Positions 10,712-21,042 of a stretch of DNA of 64,000 nt are shown one piece after another. Below the pieces are notes generated by a model. The model did no database searches, had not been told where the DNA came from, and worked only from the letters and a program-made list of their open reading frames with translations. This DNA is from Mesostigma viride (taxonomy: Eukaryota; Streptophyta; Mesostigmatophyceae; Mesostigmatales; Mesostigmataceae), in the NCBI GenBank assembly GCA_009746045.1, contig RPFO01000284.1:5001-69000 (forward strand). The letters run 5' to 3'. Both the position numbers and the translations under genes were made by a program. Each line of letters opens with the position of its first letter. The stretch's first letter is position 1.

Positions 10712-10941
10712 TGAGTGACGCGCTGGAGAAGGCCTGCCCGGGCAAGTTCGCCATCAAGGCCAACGACCCGGAGCTGCTCAAGAAGCTGTCCCCCACGGGC
10801 GAGTGGCGGCGCGGCGCGTTCGAGGTGGTGCGCGTGGACACGGGTGAGGTTCTCTACTCCAAGGTGGCGGCCGGCAAGCACTTGGTGGACGGCAAGACTG
10901 ATGCCCTCAAGCTGTGGGTGGAGCAGATGGCACAGATGTAG
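10712..10941 (+). CDS. Terminal exon of a probable Rdx-family (SelW/SelT/SelH-like) protein
   Basis: An acceptor (CCGGGCCAG) precedes an open frame of 75 codons ending at TAG 10939-10941. The residues SDALEKACPGKFAIKA, then RRGAFEVVRVDTGEVLYSK, then GKHLVDGKTDALKLWVEQM fit the second half of the Rdx thioredoxin-like fold: a strand carrying FEV.V, a GE.LYSK strand turn, and a closing helix. The family's CxxC or CxxU redox motif would be in an upstream exon that I could not find. Codon use is strongly GC3-biased, as in the PCCB and fibrillin exons, which supports a real gene. The family assignment rests on pattern only. Confidence 0.5.
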
Positions 10942-11740
10942 CCATTCACGCACACACGTGGGTGGCAATAGGCAACCGCCACCAGGGTGCACGGCAGATG
11001 CGCAACGGTCCCACATGGGTGCCAGCTGTCAAGAATGCCGGCAGCCTTGAGGGCTCTTAATGGGGATGCGTGTCTGCAGTGGCTGCCATGAATGTCTTGC
11101 CTGTCTTAGGGCCCAGTCCTGGGGCCCTGGGGCTAGCACGTGGTAGGTGGTAGAGGCAACGACAGTCCCGCCCAGGGCTGGTGATACCCTTTGGGCATGG
11201 TGTGGCATGGTACAAGAGTGCAGCATGGCAGCACGCTGCTAGACCCCATGGTTGGGTAGCCTCCGCTTATTTATGTAGGTGATAGTAGTCACGCAAGTGT
11301 ATTGGGCATGTGCTGCTTGCAACGGCGGTCATGATTTCGTGGTATGCATGAAGGCGCCCTTCACAAAATCTCACTGAGATGGAAGGCTTGTGCCTGACAA
11401 GTTCACAGTTCATAACATGTAGTTGAAGTCCACTTGTTGATAACACATGCGTGACCAATTTTTTCAAGCTTTATTGAATGAAAAACGCCGCACATTTTTA
11501 AAAGAGCTGTGTGTGGCTACAGTACCTGCACATGCCCATGCAACTTTTTTTCACGCACTTTCAGCCAAACACCTGCAATGCGGCGGTGCCGATGAGATAT
11601 ATTGAAGATGTCATGAGGCAAATTTATCTGGAAATGGATGCCTTCCATATCACATAGGCTGCCTTGGTTTATAACAACACAATCATGCAGGCTCAGGCAA
11701 AGCAAACGAGGCATTATACATTTACAAACATGATCCCCAC
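10942..11740. other. Probable 3' UTR and spacer
   Basis: Sequence after the Rdx-like stop codon. No further coding exon is seen. It leads into the (TTCG)n array at 11741. Confidence 0.4.
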
Positions 11741-14700
11741 GTTCGTTCGTTCGTTCGTTCGTTCGTTCGTTCGTTCGTTCGTTCGTTCGTTCGTTCGTTC
11801 GTTCGTTCGTTCGTTCGTTCGTTCGTTCGTTCGTTCGTTCGTTCGTTCGTTCGTTCGTTCGTTCGTTCGTTCGTTCGTTCGTTCGTTCGTTCGTTCGTCG
11901 TTCGTTCGTTCGTTCGTTCGTTCGTTCGTTCGTTCGTTCGTTCGTTCGTTCGTTCGTTCGTTCGTTCGTTCGTTCGTTCGTTCGTTCGTTCGTTCGTTCG
12001 TTCGTTCGTTCGTTCGTTCGTTCGTTCGTTCGTTCGTTCGTTCGTTCGTTCGTTCGTTCGTTCGTTCGTTCGTTCGTTCGTTCGTTCGTTCGTTCGTTCG
12101 TTCGTTCGTTCGTTCGTTCGTTCGTTCGTTCGTTCGTTCGTTCGTTCGTTCGTTCGTTCGTTCGTTCGTTCGTTCGTTCGTTCGTTCGTTCGTTCGTTCG
12201 TTCGTTCGTTCGTTCGTTCGTTCGTTCGTTCGTTCGTTCGTTCGTTCGTTCGTTCGTTCGTTCGTTCGTTCGTTCGTTCGTTCGTTCGTTCGTTCGTTCG
12301 TTCGTTCGTTCGTTCGTTCGTTCGTTCGTTCGTTCGTTCGTTCGTTCGTTCGTTCGTTCGTTCGTTCGTTCGTTCGTTCGTTCGTTCGTTCGTTCGTTCG
12401 TTCGTTCGTTCGTTCGTTCGTTCGTTCGTTCGTTCGTTCGTTCGTTCGTTCGTTCGTTCGTTCGTTCGTTCGTTCGTTCGTTCGTTCGTTCGTTCGTTCG
12501 TTCGTTCGTTCGTTCGTTCGTTCGTTCGTTCGTTCGTTCGTTCGTTCGTTCGTTCGTTCGTTCGTTCGTTCGTTCGTTCGTTCGTTCGTTCGTTCGTTCG
12601 TTCGTTCGTTCGTTCGTTCGTTCGTTCGTTCGTTCGTTCGTTCGTTCGTTCGTTCGTTCGTTCGTTCGTTCGTTCGTTCGTTCGTTCGTTCGTTCGTTCG
12701 TTCGTTCGTTCGTTCGTTCGTTCGTTCGTTCGTTCGTTCGTTCGTTCGTTCGTTCGTTCGTTCGTTCGTTCGTTCGTTCGTTCGTTCGTTCGTTCGTTCG
12801 TTCGTTCGTTCGTTCGTTCGTTCGTTCGTTCGTTCGTTCGTTCGTTCGTTCGTTCGTTCGTTCGTTCGTTCGTTCGTTCGTTCGTTCGTTCGTTCGTTCG
12901 TTCGTTCGTTCGTTCGTTCGTTCGTTCGTTCGTTCGTTCGTTCGTTCGTTCGTTCGTTCGTTCGTTCGTTCGTTCGTTCGTTCGTTCGTTCGTTCGTTCG
13001 TTCGTTCGTTCGTTCGTTCGTTCGTTCGTTCGTTCGTTCGTTCGTTCGTTCGTTCGTTCGTTCGTTCGTTCGTTCGTTCGTTCGTTCGTTCGTTCGTTCG
13101 TTCGTTCGTTCGTTCGTTCGTTCGTTCGTTCGTTCGTTCGTTCGTTCGTTCGTTCGTTCGTTCGTTCGTTCGTTCGTTCGTTCGTTCGTTCGTTCGTTCG
13201 TTCGTTCGTTCGTTCGTTCGTTCGTTCGTTCGTTCGTTCGTTCGTTCGTTCGTTCGTTCGTTCGTTCGTTCGTTCGTTCGTTCGTTCGTTCGTTCGTTCG
13301 TTCGTTCGTTCGTTCGTTCGTTCGTTCGTTCGTTCGTTCGTTCGTTCGTTCGTTCGTTCGTTCGTTCGTTCGTTCGTTCGTTCGTTCGTTCGTTCGTTCG
13401 TTCGTTCGTTCGTTCGTTCGTTCGTTCGTTCGTTCGTTCGTTCGTTCGTTCGTTCGTTCGTTCGTTCGTTCGTTCGTTCGTTCGTTCGTTCGTTCGTTCG
13501 TTCGTTCGTTCGTTCGTTCGTTCGTTCGTTCGTTCGTTCGTTCGTTCGTTCGTTCGTTCGTTCGTTCGTTCGTTCGTTCGTTCGTTCGTTCGTTCGTTCG
13601 TTCGTTCGTTCGTTCGTTCGTTCGTTCGTTCGTTCGTTCGTTCGTTCGTTCGTTCGTTCGTTCGTTCGTTCGTTCGTTCGTTCGTTCGTTCGTTCGTTCG
13701 TTCGTTCGTTCGTTCGTTCGTTCGTTCGTTCGTTCGTTCGTTCGTTCGTTCGTTCGTTCGTTCGTTCGTTCGTTCGTTCGTTCGTTCGTTCGTTCGTTCG
13801 TTCGTTCGTTCGTTCGTTCGTTCGTTCGTTCGTTCGTTCGTTCGTTCGTTCGTTCGTTCGTTCGTTCGTTCGTTCGTTCGTTCGTTCGTTCGTTCGTTCG
13901 TTCGTTCGTTCGTTCGTTCGTTCGTTCGTTCGTTCGTTCGTTCGTTCGTTCGTTCGTTCGTTCGTTCGTTCGTTCGTTCGTTCGTTCGTTCGTTCGTTCG
14001 TTCGTTCGTTCGTTCGTTCGTTCGTTCGTTCGTTCGTTCGTTCGTTCGTTCGTTCGTTCGTTCGTTCGTTCGTTCGTTCGTTCGTTCGTTCGTTCGTTCG
14101 TTCGTTCGTTCGTTCGTTCGTTCGTTCGTTCGTTCGTTCGTTCGTTCGTTCGTTCGTTCGTTCGTTCGTTCGTTCGTTCGTTCGTTCGTTCGTTCGTTCG
14201 TTCGTTCGTTCGTTCGTTCGTTCGTTCGTTCGTTCGTTCGTTCGTTCGTTCGTTCGTTCGTTCGTTCGTTCGTTCGTTCGTTCGTTCGTTCGTTCGTTCG
14301 TTCGTTCGTTCGTTCGTTCGTTCGTTCGTTCGTTCGTTCGTTCGTTCGTTCGTTCGTTCGTTCGTTCGTTCGTTCGTTCGTTCGTTCGTTCGTTCGTTCG
14401 TTCGTTCGTTCGTTCGTTCGTTCGTTCGTTCGTTCGTTCGTTCGTTCGTTCGTTCGTTCGTTCGTTCGTTCGTTCGTTCGTTCGTTCGTTCGTTCGTTCG
14501 TTCGTTCGTTCGTTCGTTCGTTCGTTCGTTCGTTCGTTCGTTCGTTCGTTCGTTCGTTCGTTCGTTCGTTCGTTCGTTCGTTCGTTCGTTCGTTCGTTCG
14601 TTCGTTCGTTCGTTCGTTCGTTCGTTCGTTCGTTCGTTCGTTCGTTCGTTCGTTCGTTCGTTCGTTCGTTCGTTCGTTCGTTCGTTCGTTCGTTCGTTCG

Positions 14701-15212
14701 TTCGTTCGTTCGTTCGTTCGTTCGTTCGTTCGTTCGTTCGTTCGTTCGTTCGTTCGTTCGTTCGTTCGTTCGTTCGTTCGTTCGTTCGTTCGTTCGTTCG
14801 TTCGTTCGTTCGTTCGTTCGTTCGTTCGTTCGTTCGTTCGTTCGTTCGTTCGTTCGTTCGTTCGTTCGTTCGTTCGTTCGTTCGTTCGTTCGTTCGTTCG
14901 TTCGTTCGTTCGTTCGTTCGTTCGTTCGTTCGTTCGTTCGTTCGTTCGTTCGTTCGTTCGTTCGTTCGTTCGTTCGTTCGTTCGTTCGTTCGTTCGTTCG
15001 TTCGTTCGTTCGTTCGTTCGTTCGTTCGTTCGTTCGTTCGTTCGTTCGTTCGTTCGTTCGTTCGTTCGTTCGTTCGTTCGTTCGTTCGTTCGTTCGTTCG
15101 TTCGTTCGTTCGTTCGTTCGTTCGTTCGTTCGTTCGTTCGTTCGTTCGTTCGTTCGTTCGTTCGTTCGTTCGTTCGTTCGTTCGTCGTCGTTCGCTCGCT
15201 CGCTCGCTCGCT

Positions 15213-15243
<31 letters not shown>

Positions 15244-15310
15244 TCGTTCGTTCGTTCGTTCGTTCGTTCGTTCGTTCGTTCGTTCGTTCGTTCGTTCGTT
15301 CGTTCGTTCG
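11741..15310. repeat. Giant (GTTC)n tetranucleotide array, about 3.57 kb
   Basis: About 890 units of TTCG run with only two interruptions. One is a one-base slip near 11897-11900. The other is a patch of TCGTCG and (CGCT)6 at 15184-15217. Every frame is open on both strands because no stop can be formed, so the long FVRS and TNER frames are artefacts. The right edge passes into (TTCA)5 and then into a LINE 3' end, which shows where the array came from. Confidence 0.97.
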
Positions 15311-15419
15311 TTCATTCATTCATTCATTCATTTGAACGTGTCTCCGTTGGGAGAGTCACGCCGGGGTACCAACTTTCCTCACATTAATTATGTGTTTGAT
15401 AGACATGTGACTGCGTCGA
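15311..15419 (-). mobile_element. LINE 3' end with (ATGA)n tail, source of the TTCG array
   Basis: Read on the minus strand, bases 15419 to 15332 end in the hairpin GACTCTCCCAACGGAGACAC and then AAATGAATGAATG, which turns into GAACGAACG. The hairpin matches the 3' terminal hairpins of the other LINEs in the window. Only about 90 bp of the element remain. The next LINE begins at 15420. Confidence 0.75.
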
Positions 15420-17828
15420 TTAAAAATTAAATTAAATTATAACATGTCTCCGTTGGGAGATCATGTAGCACATATTTCAGGTTGGATGGGTGGTGTGGAG
15501 GAAGCTAGCCGCGTAATCGAACTAACCTAACTCTAAGCTATATCTAGTCTAGAAAAGCCTATCTACGCTACTCATCAAAAGGGCTCCTCCTCTTGGGGGG
15601 AGGCGGCTTGCCCACAGGGGCTGGCGTGTGAGCCTTGACAATCTTCTGCCACCGCTTCTTGTCCTGCACGGCAGTCCAGAGAAGGGAGAGAGAGGGGATG
15701 CGGTACTCAAACTGGGCTGGGACAACTAGGTCGTCCAGCAACATCTGGGTATAGGTCATGGCATGTTTCCCTACCCTTTTAGGAATGTTCTTGGGGCCAG
15801 GCCAGGTCAAAATATGCCGCCCTGGTTGGCCGAGCCGCTGGGGACCGGCCAGACCAAGGGTGGTGTCGACCTGGCGGATGCTAGCAACATGTCCTACAAA
15901 TGCTATCCTACGCTGCCTAATCTCATCCGAAATACGAGGCATACCGTGATACAAAGACTCTAATGACCTACGCTGAGAAAACCCTACATTCAGGACCTGT
16001 CGGAGCATCCTGGTTCCCGTGCCGTCTAGATAGCTTGGCTGCCAGTGTTGCCGTGAGTGTCCACGCCTCGGCGCCATACGTGAGCACCGTGAGGACGAGG
16101 ACCTTGAAGAGCATGCGCTTGCCGTGCTCGTCCAGGCCCTTGGAGCGCCAGTAGGTGTTGAGCGAACGGAGCTTGGCCCAGGAAAGGCCGATGCGGGTGT
16201 CCACATCGTCGGCAGTGTCAGGAAGCCGACTCCCCAACAGCTTGAAGCGGTCGCGGAATGGGACCTCCGTCCCGTCGAGTGCTCAGGCGCGGCAGCGGTG
16301 GACGACTGGAGGCCCCAATCACCATCGCCTCAGTTTTGACACTAATCTCCAACCCCATGCACCGCCCTCGCCTCCAGGCCCAGACAGTCCAGCCAGGTCT
16401 GAATGTGCTCGGGTCGCGCGATGAGGGTGGTGTCGTCCGCATTTATAAATCAGGTCAGCCAGGCGGTAACCCGTGCTAACCCCGCCGTGCCCACGCTCGT
16501 TAAGGATGTCCAAGCCTGGCTCGAACCCCTTAAGAGCAGTAAAGCGCGCACGTGCGTGGCGCATGACGTGGTCCACGACAATAATGAACAGGTATCAGTG
16601 GGGACAGGACACTGGAGGCAACCTTGCCACACCCCGTGGTGAAGGGGGAATGGTGGGGCGGTGCCTTCCGCAGTCCGCACTACTGCCTGTGAGCCCTCAT
16701 ATACAGTCGGCGAATGGCAGCAATAAACGCTGGTGGCACTCGGTCCAGAGCTAGGATGGCCCAAAGAGCCTCCCAGAGGACCGTGTCAAAGGCCTTGATA
16801 TAGTCAACAAAAATGAAGACCAGCGGCAAACTGTCAGGGCAGGGGCGACGCACCTCCTCCATCAACCGGCGCGCGACAAACACAGCCATGACAGTGTTAC
16901 GACCACGAGGAAAACCCATCTGAGACTCACCCAGGTGTGGGTCCAGCGCGGCGCGGAGCCTGTGCAGCATCATGCGCATGAAGACCTTCAGCGCGGCGCT
17001 CCGGAGGCAGACACCCCGGTAGTTACCGGGGTCAGCAGCAGAGCCCTTCTTGTACAGCATGACTCGGATGGCCGTCTGCCACTCAGCAGGCGGAGGCTCG
17101 TCAGAAAGCAGGACACGGTTGCAGAACGCCAGCAGAAGATCCCTAACCGCGGGATCAGGGGTCTTCAGCAGCTCAGCAGAAAGGTGGTCGGCACCGACCG
17201 CCGCATCGTACCGTAGGCGAGCAAGGGCGCCGTCCAATTCCTTCAAAGTGAAGGGGTGGACGACGCCGTCAGTGGCAAGGCAGCCCTCCTGCAAGGCTGG
17301 GACTTGGTAGTCCGCGGCCGAGGAAGGGGGCGCTGGCGGCGGCGGGCGTCCGGCAACCCCGAGGCGGGCGGCCGTCTCGGGGTGAAGCGGCGGGGGGGGG
17401 GCACGAGCCCCACCGGTCAAGGAAACATTGTGGGCCAACCAGCGGTCAAGGCTTACCGGCGCCGTGCCGTCCCCCGTGTGCTCCACCGGGGTACGCTGCC
17501 GCCGGCCGCCGAGCCGGTCGAGGTGGTACCACATGTCCTTGCCCTGGTTGCGAGCTTGGCAGGCCTTGGCATCGGCGATGCACTGGGCCGCCTCCGCGTC
17601 CTGAGCGTGCTCGTAGGCCTCCACGAGGGCGGCCTTGAGCACCGGTTTCTGCAGCGGGTCCCGGTTATGCGTGAGGCGGTGCCGGGCGGCCAAGACCTTG
17701 GGGTCCTGGCGGTATAGAGCGGGCCGGGGCGGCGGCGGGGCATGACCGGCAGGTGCCAGGCCGCCAGCAACGGGGCACGGGCCGCAAAGCCCGCAAAGCC
17801 CGCAAAACTGCGTCGATCACCTGAGCAT
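15420..17828 (-). mobile_element. Degenerate LINE (ORF2: RT and C-terminal tail)
   Basis: Read from high to low coordinates. 17693-16680 encodes a linker and the RT fingers and palm (GADHLSAELLK, DPGNYRGVCL, GFPRGRNTVMAVF, FVDYIKAFDTVLW). The frame then breaks at least five times through 16764-15968. The catalytic box reads NADD instead of YADD at 16432-16443 and lies in a shifted frame. The tail (EIRQRRIAFVGHVASIRQVD, QPGRHILTWPGP, VGKPPPPKRR) ends at a stop at 15568-15570. The 3' UTR ends in a hairpin (GATCTCCCAACGGAGACATG) and an ATTTAATTTAA tail at 15420-15442. It belongs to the same subfamily as the copies at 18531, 27008, 27586 and 33055. Confidence 0.92.
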
Positions 17829-18177
17829 AAGTCCTCAGTGGGAGGGGAACATGGGATGGAATCGGTCCAGACGATGTAAGCTATCTAGGTCCTAGTTACA
17901 GGGTTGTGAGCACCACGGCCCGAATAGCTATGAATGCCATGCGCGTGTGAATAGTTGTCTCACTTAACATGAATGCCATACGCGGTCACACGCGGAGCCC
18001 CCACAGACTTGGGGGTGGTCTCCTTTATCACTACTTGCCATCTATCCTTGCGTATCATCTGCCTTCATATTACGTACAGACAAACCAGGAGGTTGCCCGG
18101 GTGTGAGCCCGTCACGTCTATATATATGGTAGCACATATCTATGCCGAGTCTATCACGAAAAGTCCACGTGTGGCAG
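17829..18177. repeat. Unnamed dispersed repeat, copy 1
   Basis: It starts at TCCTCAGTGGGAGGGGAACA and includes GGTCACACGCGGAGCCCCCA, a CTTGGGGGTGGTCTCCTT motif and CCAGGAGGTTGCCCGGGTG. It extends through TCTATCACGAAAAGTCCACG. The same blocks occur in the same order at 25234 and 28095. No long ORF, terminal inverted repeat or A/B-box pair was found. It could be a SINE, a solo LTR or part of a larger element. Confidence 0.8.
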
Positions 18178-18530
18178 TTTGTAAATGAAGACACGAAAGC
18201 GGTAGAGCCGATTGCTTGAGAGTACTGAAGGTTGTTCGCAATGAAGTGCTTGCTCATTAGAAAAAAAGGTTAACCCTTTTATCAACGTTCCTCTCACTGG
18301 CTGCGCCGCCAGTGACCGTTGGGTGCAGACCGTTGGCCCGAAGCCGCACGATGACAGGCACCAGTCCAGTCACAGCATCGTGTGATCACAGATCACTCCA
18401 CTCTGCAGTACGTTCCCTATCTAGGATACTCTAGTACCGTCCAATGACAGGACACTACGTATACTGGGTACTGGTCAACATCTGTCATGTACCGGCCCAG
18501 TACCCAAAGTACCATCGTACCTATTAAATT
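18178..18530. other. Unassigned spacer
   Basis: No coding or mobile-element signal was recognised. The right end is close to the ATTTAA-type tail of the next LINE. Confidence 0.35.
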
Positions 18531-19318
18531 AAATTAAATTAAATTATAACATGCCTCCGTGGGGAGGTCATGTAGCACATATTTCATGATGGATGGGGTG
18601 GAGGAAGCCGCGTGATCGAACGATCCTAATTCTATCTAGAAAATCCTAACTACACTACTCATCAAAACGCCTCCTCCGCTTGGGGGGAGGTGGCTTGCCC
18701 ACAGGTCGGGCGTGTGCGCCTTGACAATCTTCTTCCATGCACCTCGTCTTGTCCTGCATGGCAGTCCAAAGACGGGAGAGAGAGTGGATGCGGTGCTCAA
18801 ACTGGGCTGGGACCACTAGGTTGTCCAGCAACATCTGAACGTAGTTCGTGACAGGTTTCCCTACCCTTTTGGGAATGTCCTCGGGGCCAGGCCAGACCTC
18901 AGAATGTGCCGCCCTGGCTGGCCAAGCCGCTGGGGGCCGGCCAGACCAAGGGTGGTGTCGACCTGGCTGGTGCGGGCAAGGTGTCCTACAAATGCTATCC
19001 TACGCTGCCTAATCTCGTCCGAAACACGAGGCATGCCATATGATACAAAGACTCTGATGACGGACGCTCGGAAAACCCTACGTAAAGGACCTGCCGGAGC
19101 ATCCTGTAAACGGTGCCGTCGAGCCGAGCTGCCAGTTTGGGTGGGAGGGTCCACGCCTCGGCGCCATACGTGAGCACCGTGAGGACGAGGACCTTGAAGA
19201 GCATGCGCTTGCGGTGCCCGTCCAGGCCCTTCGAGCGCCAGTAAGGTGTGAGCGAACGGAGCTTGGCCCAGGCAAGGCCGATCATTGCGGGTGTCCACAT
19301 CGTCGGCGGTGTCAGGAA

Positions 19319-20644
19319 CCAGGTTGGCAAATACGTGCGTATTGTCAAAATAAATACGGCAATACGCGTTTTTTTGGCCCCGACGTACTATACGCGTATT
19401 TTGTCAGGAATACGTGATTTGGACTTGGAAATTTTTGAGGTTCGAGCTGGGGCAGCGCTTGGCGCCAGGCCAACCGGACCGTGGCGCGGCGCCTACCTTT
19501 ACCAAGATTTTCTACTACGAACTAGGCAGCTTTTCGCAAGTCCAGTAATGACTTGGCAGTTGGCAAGCTAGCTGAAGCCTGAAATTACACGGAGTGAGTG
19601 CCAGCACGATGAAAATGCCAGCTGTGCTAGGAACGTGGTACTTGTAACACAGCCTGTATCATTAATATTGCATGGCGGTGTGCCATTGGATTTTGTCGCA
19701 AACCTGGGCAATCGCGTTTTTGCAGCCATGCCAGAAAAAGGGCCAGAGCATAATCTTGTAACGAAAAGAACCAGTTGTCTTGGTGAAGGATGCTCTGGGG
19801 GAAACGGTTTCGCAGCTGAAGTTTAGCTGCTCATTTTGCGGCCACAATTTTACCAGTGGCGATGGCAAGCAGATTAGTGCGACCCGGATGCACGCACATT
19901 TAGCGGGCATCGCAGGGCAGGGCATAGATGCATGCTTGCCCTGACGCAAAGAGTGGGGAGAAACGGAGGTCAGAATTCCAGGAGTTGTTGAGCAAGAAGG
20001 CCGGGCTGAAGGCGAGGAAGCAGCAGCACATTAGCTTCAGGACAATGGCGGAGAGCGGCCACGGCCTTGCTTCGGCCGGGGTCGGCAGGTGCAGGAGATC
20101 CTCGCCATGCATGCAGCAGACAATCACGAGGTTTGTGAGCCCCATAAACGAAGAGGAATGCCATCTCCTGGTGGTGAATTTCTTTGTTGAGAATGCTATT
20201 TCCTTTCACGCGGCTCAGAGCCGCTCTTTCAAGGCGATGATTGCCGGCCTTAGTCAGTACAAAGGGCTGATCACTGCTCCCGGACTTGGCATGCACAATA
20301 AATCCTTGCAAGGAATGTGCACATGCAGTAATGGGTAAATTATGGTGGCAGGTTGGTAGGGAATAAGTGCAAGGAATGTGCACATATTGCATTAAAAATT
20401 TATGGCAGGCTCAGGTGGGGAATAAGTGCAAGGAATGGTGCAGATTAAATTATGCCTCCCACCATAATTTACTGATCTCCATGCATAACTATGCCCCCTA
20501 AGGCCTAAACCCTAAAGGCCCATTCATAACCATGCTGCACACTGCCACGTATTCTGGTGACGTATTCTGCCACATGTGCTCCACGTATAATACTCGTATT
20601 TTGAGGCCGACGTATTTGACGTACCGACGTATTGGCCAACCTGG
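19319..20644 (+). mobile_element. hAT DNA transposon, internally deleted, 8-bp TSD
   Basis: Terminal inverted repeats CCAGGTTGGCAAATACGT (19319-19336) and the inverse of CCAGGTTGGCCAATACGT (right end at 20644) differ at one base. The direct repeat GTCAGGAA flanks it exactly (19311-19318 and 20645-20652). An 8-bp TSD is the mark of the hAT superfamily. AATACG motifs are scattered in both subterminal regions. The interior holds remains of a BED-finger transposase start and no catalytic region, so the copy is non-autonomous. Confidence 0.9.
19702..20338 (+). pseudogene. hAT transposase N-terminal remnant (BED zinc finger)
   Basis: Three frames give successive parts. EKGPEHNLVTKRTS comes first. 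Then FSCSFCGHNFTSGDG and RMHAHLAGIAGQGIDAC (19819-19920), a BED-type C-x2-C...H-x(n) finger in the usual hAT form. Then, after a shift, 19928-20338 with LLSKKAGLKARKQQHI, TITRFVSPINEEECHLL and FFVENAISFHAAQSRSFKAM. The last matches the region after the BED finger in hAT transposases (small ff.. I.F....s..F). It stops at 20336-20338. The RNase H-like catalytic core and dimerisation domain are absent. A short AAGGAATGTGCACAT repeat takes their place. Confidence 0.75.
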
Positions 20645-20735
20645 GTCAGGAAGCTGGCCAGCTCCCCAACAGCTTGAAGCGGTCGCGGAACGGGACCTCC
20701 GTCCCGTCGAGCAGGCGCGTACCTATCTAGGGAAA

Positions 20736-20810
20736 TATGCCCCTTTCTCAGGGATATGTGCTACATTTACTCCCAACGGAGTGATGTTGATAATTAATTA
20801 ATTTATTAAT
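20736..20810 (+). mobile_element. Very short LINE tail insertion with 12-bp TSD
   Basis: TATCTAGGGAAA stands at 20724-20735 and again at 20811-20822. Between them are 75 bp ending in ACTCCCAACGGAGTGATGTT and an (AATT)n tail. This is an extreme 5'-truncated LINE copy with its target-site duplication preserved. Confidence 0.85.
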
Positions 20811-20822
20811 TATCTAGGGAAA

Positions 20823-21042
20823 CATATGTGACTCGACTAGCTGCATGTCCTATCTGAATAGCCCACGTGGTATTTATATTCACATACCAACGTAGGTTTA
20901 CAAGGCTTATTATTCCTACGTTGTATTCACAATGCCTTTCAGACTTAGTCTGCAGCAAAGCATGGAGACTCACTCCAGTTTTATTTATTTTTTATTGTTA
21001 TGCAGGTTATACAGCTGCATGGCTGTCTTGGCCAGGTATTAA
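20823..21042. other. Spacer holding a 51-bp repeat arm
   Basis: Bases about 21008-21038 (ACAGCTGCATGGCTGTCTTGG and on) match the repeat at 22869-22985 on the other side of the piggyBac-like element. This suggests a former tandem repeat at the target. Confidence 0.5.

Larger units (their letters stand above)
18531..20719 (-). mobile_element. LINE C-terminal fragment, split by a hAT insertion
   Basis: The tail (ATTTAATTTAA, 18524-18547) and hairpin lie at the left. The coding tail runs leftward from 19310 and is broken by frameshifts (VLTVLTYGAEAWTL, SDEIRQRRIAFVGHLARTSQ, LAGPQRLGQPGRHIL). At 19318 it is cut by the hAT element. The same LINE resumes at 20645 with CCCAACAGCTTGAAGCGGTC, which matches the corresponding place in the LINE at 15420 (about 16231). 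The insertion is therefore younger than this LINE. The right end at about 20719 is the 5' truncation point. Confidence 0.88.

Noticed and set aside
11664-15335. Open frames of about 1200 residues with FVRS or TNER repeats
   Set aside because: They are produced by the TTCG tetranucleotide, which cannot form a stop in any frame. There is no non-repeat coding sequence attached.
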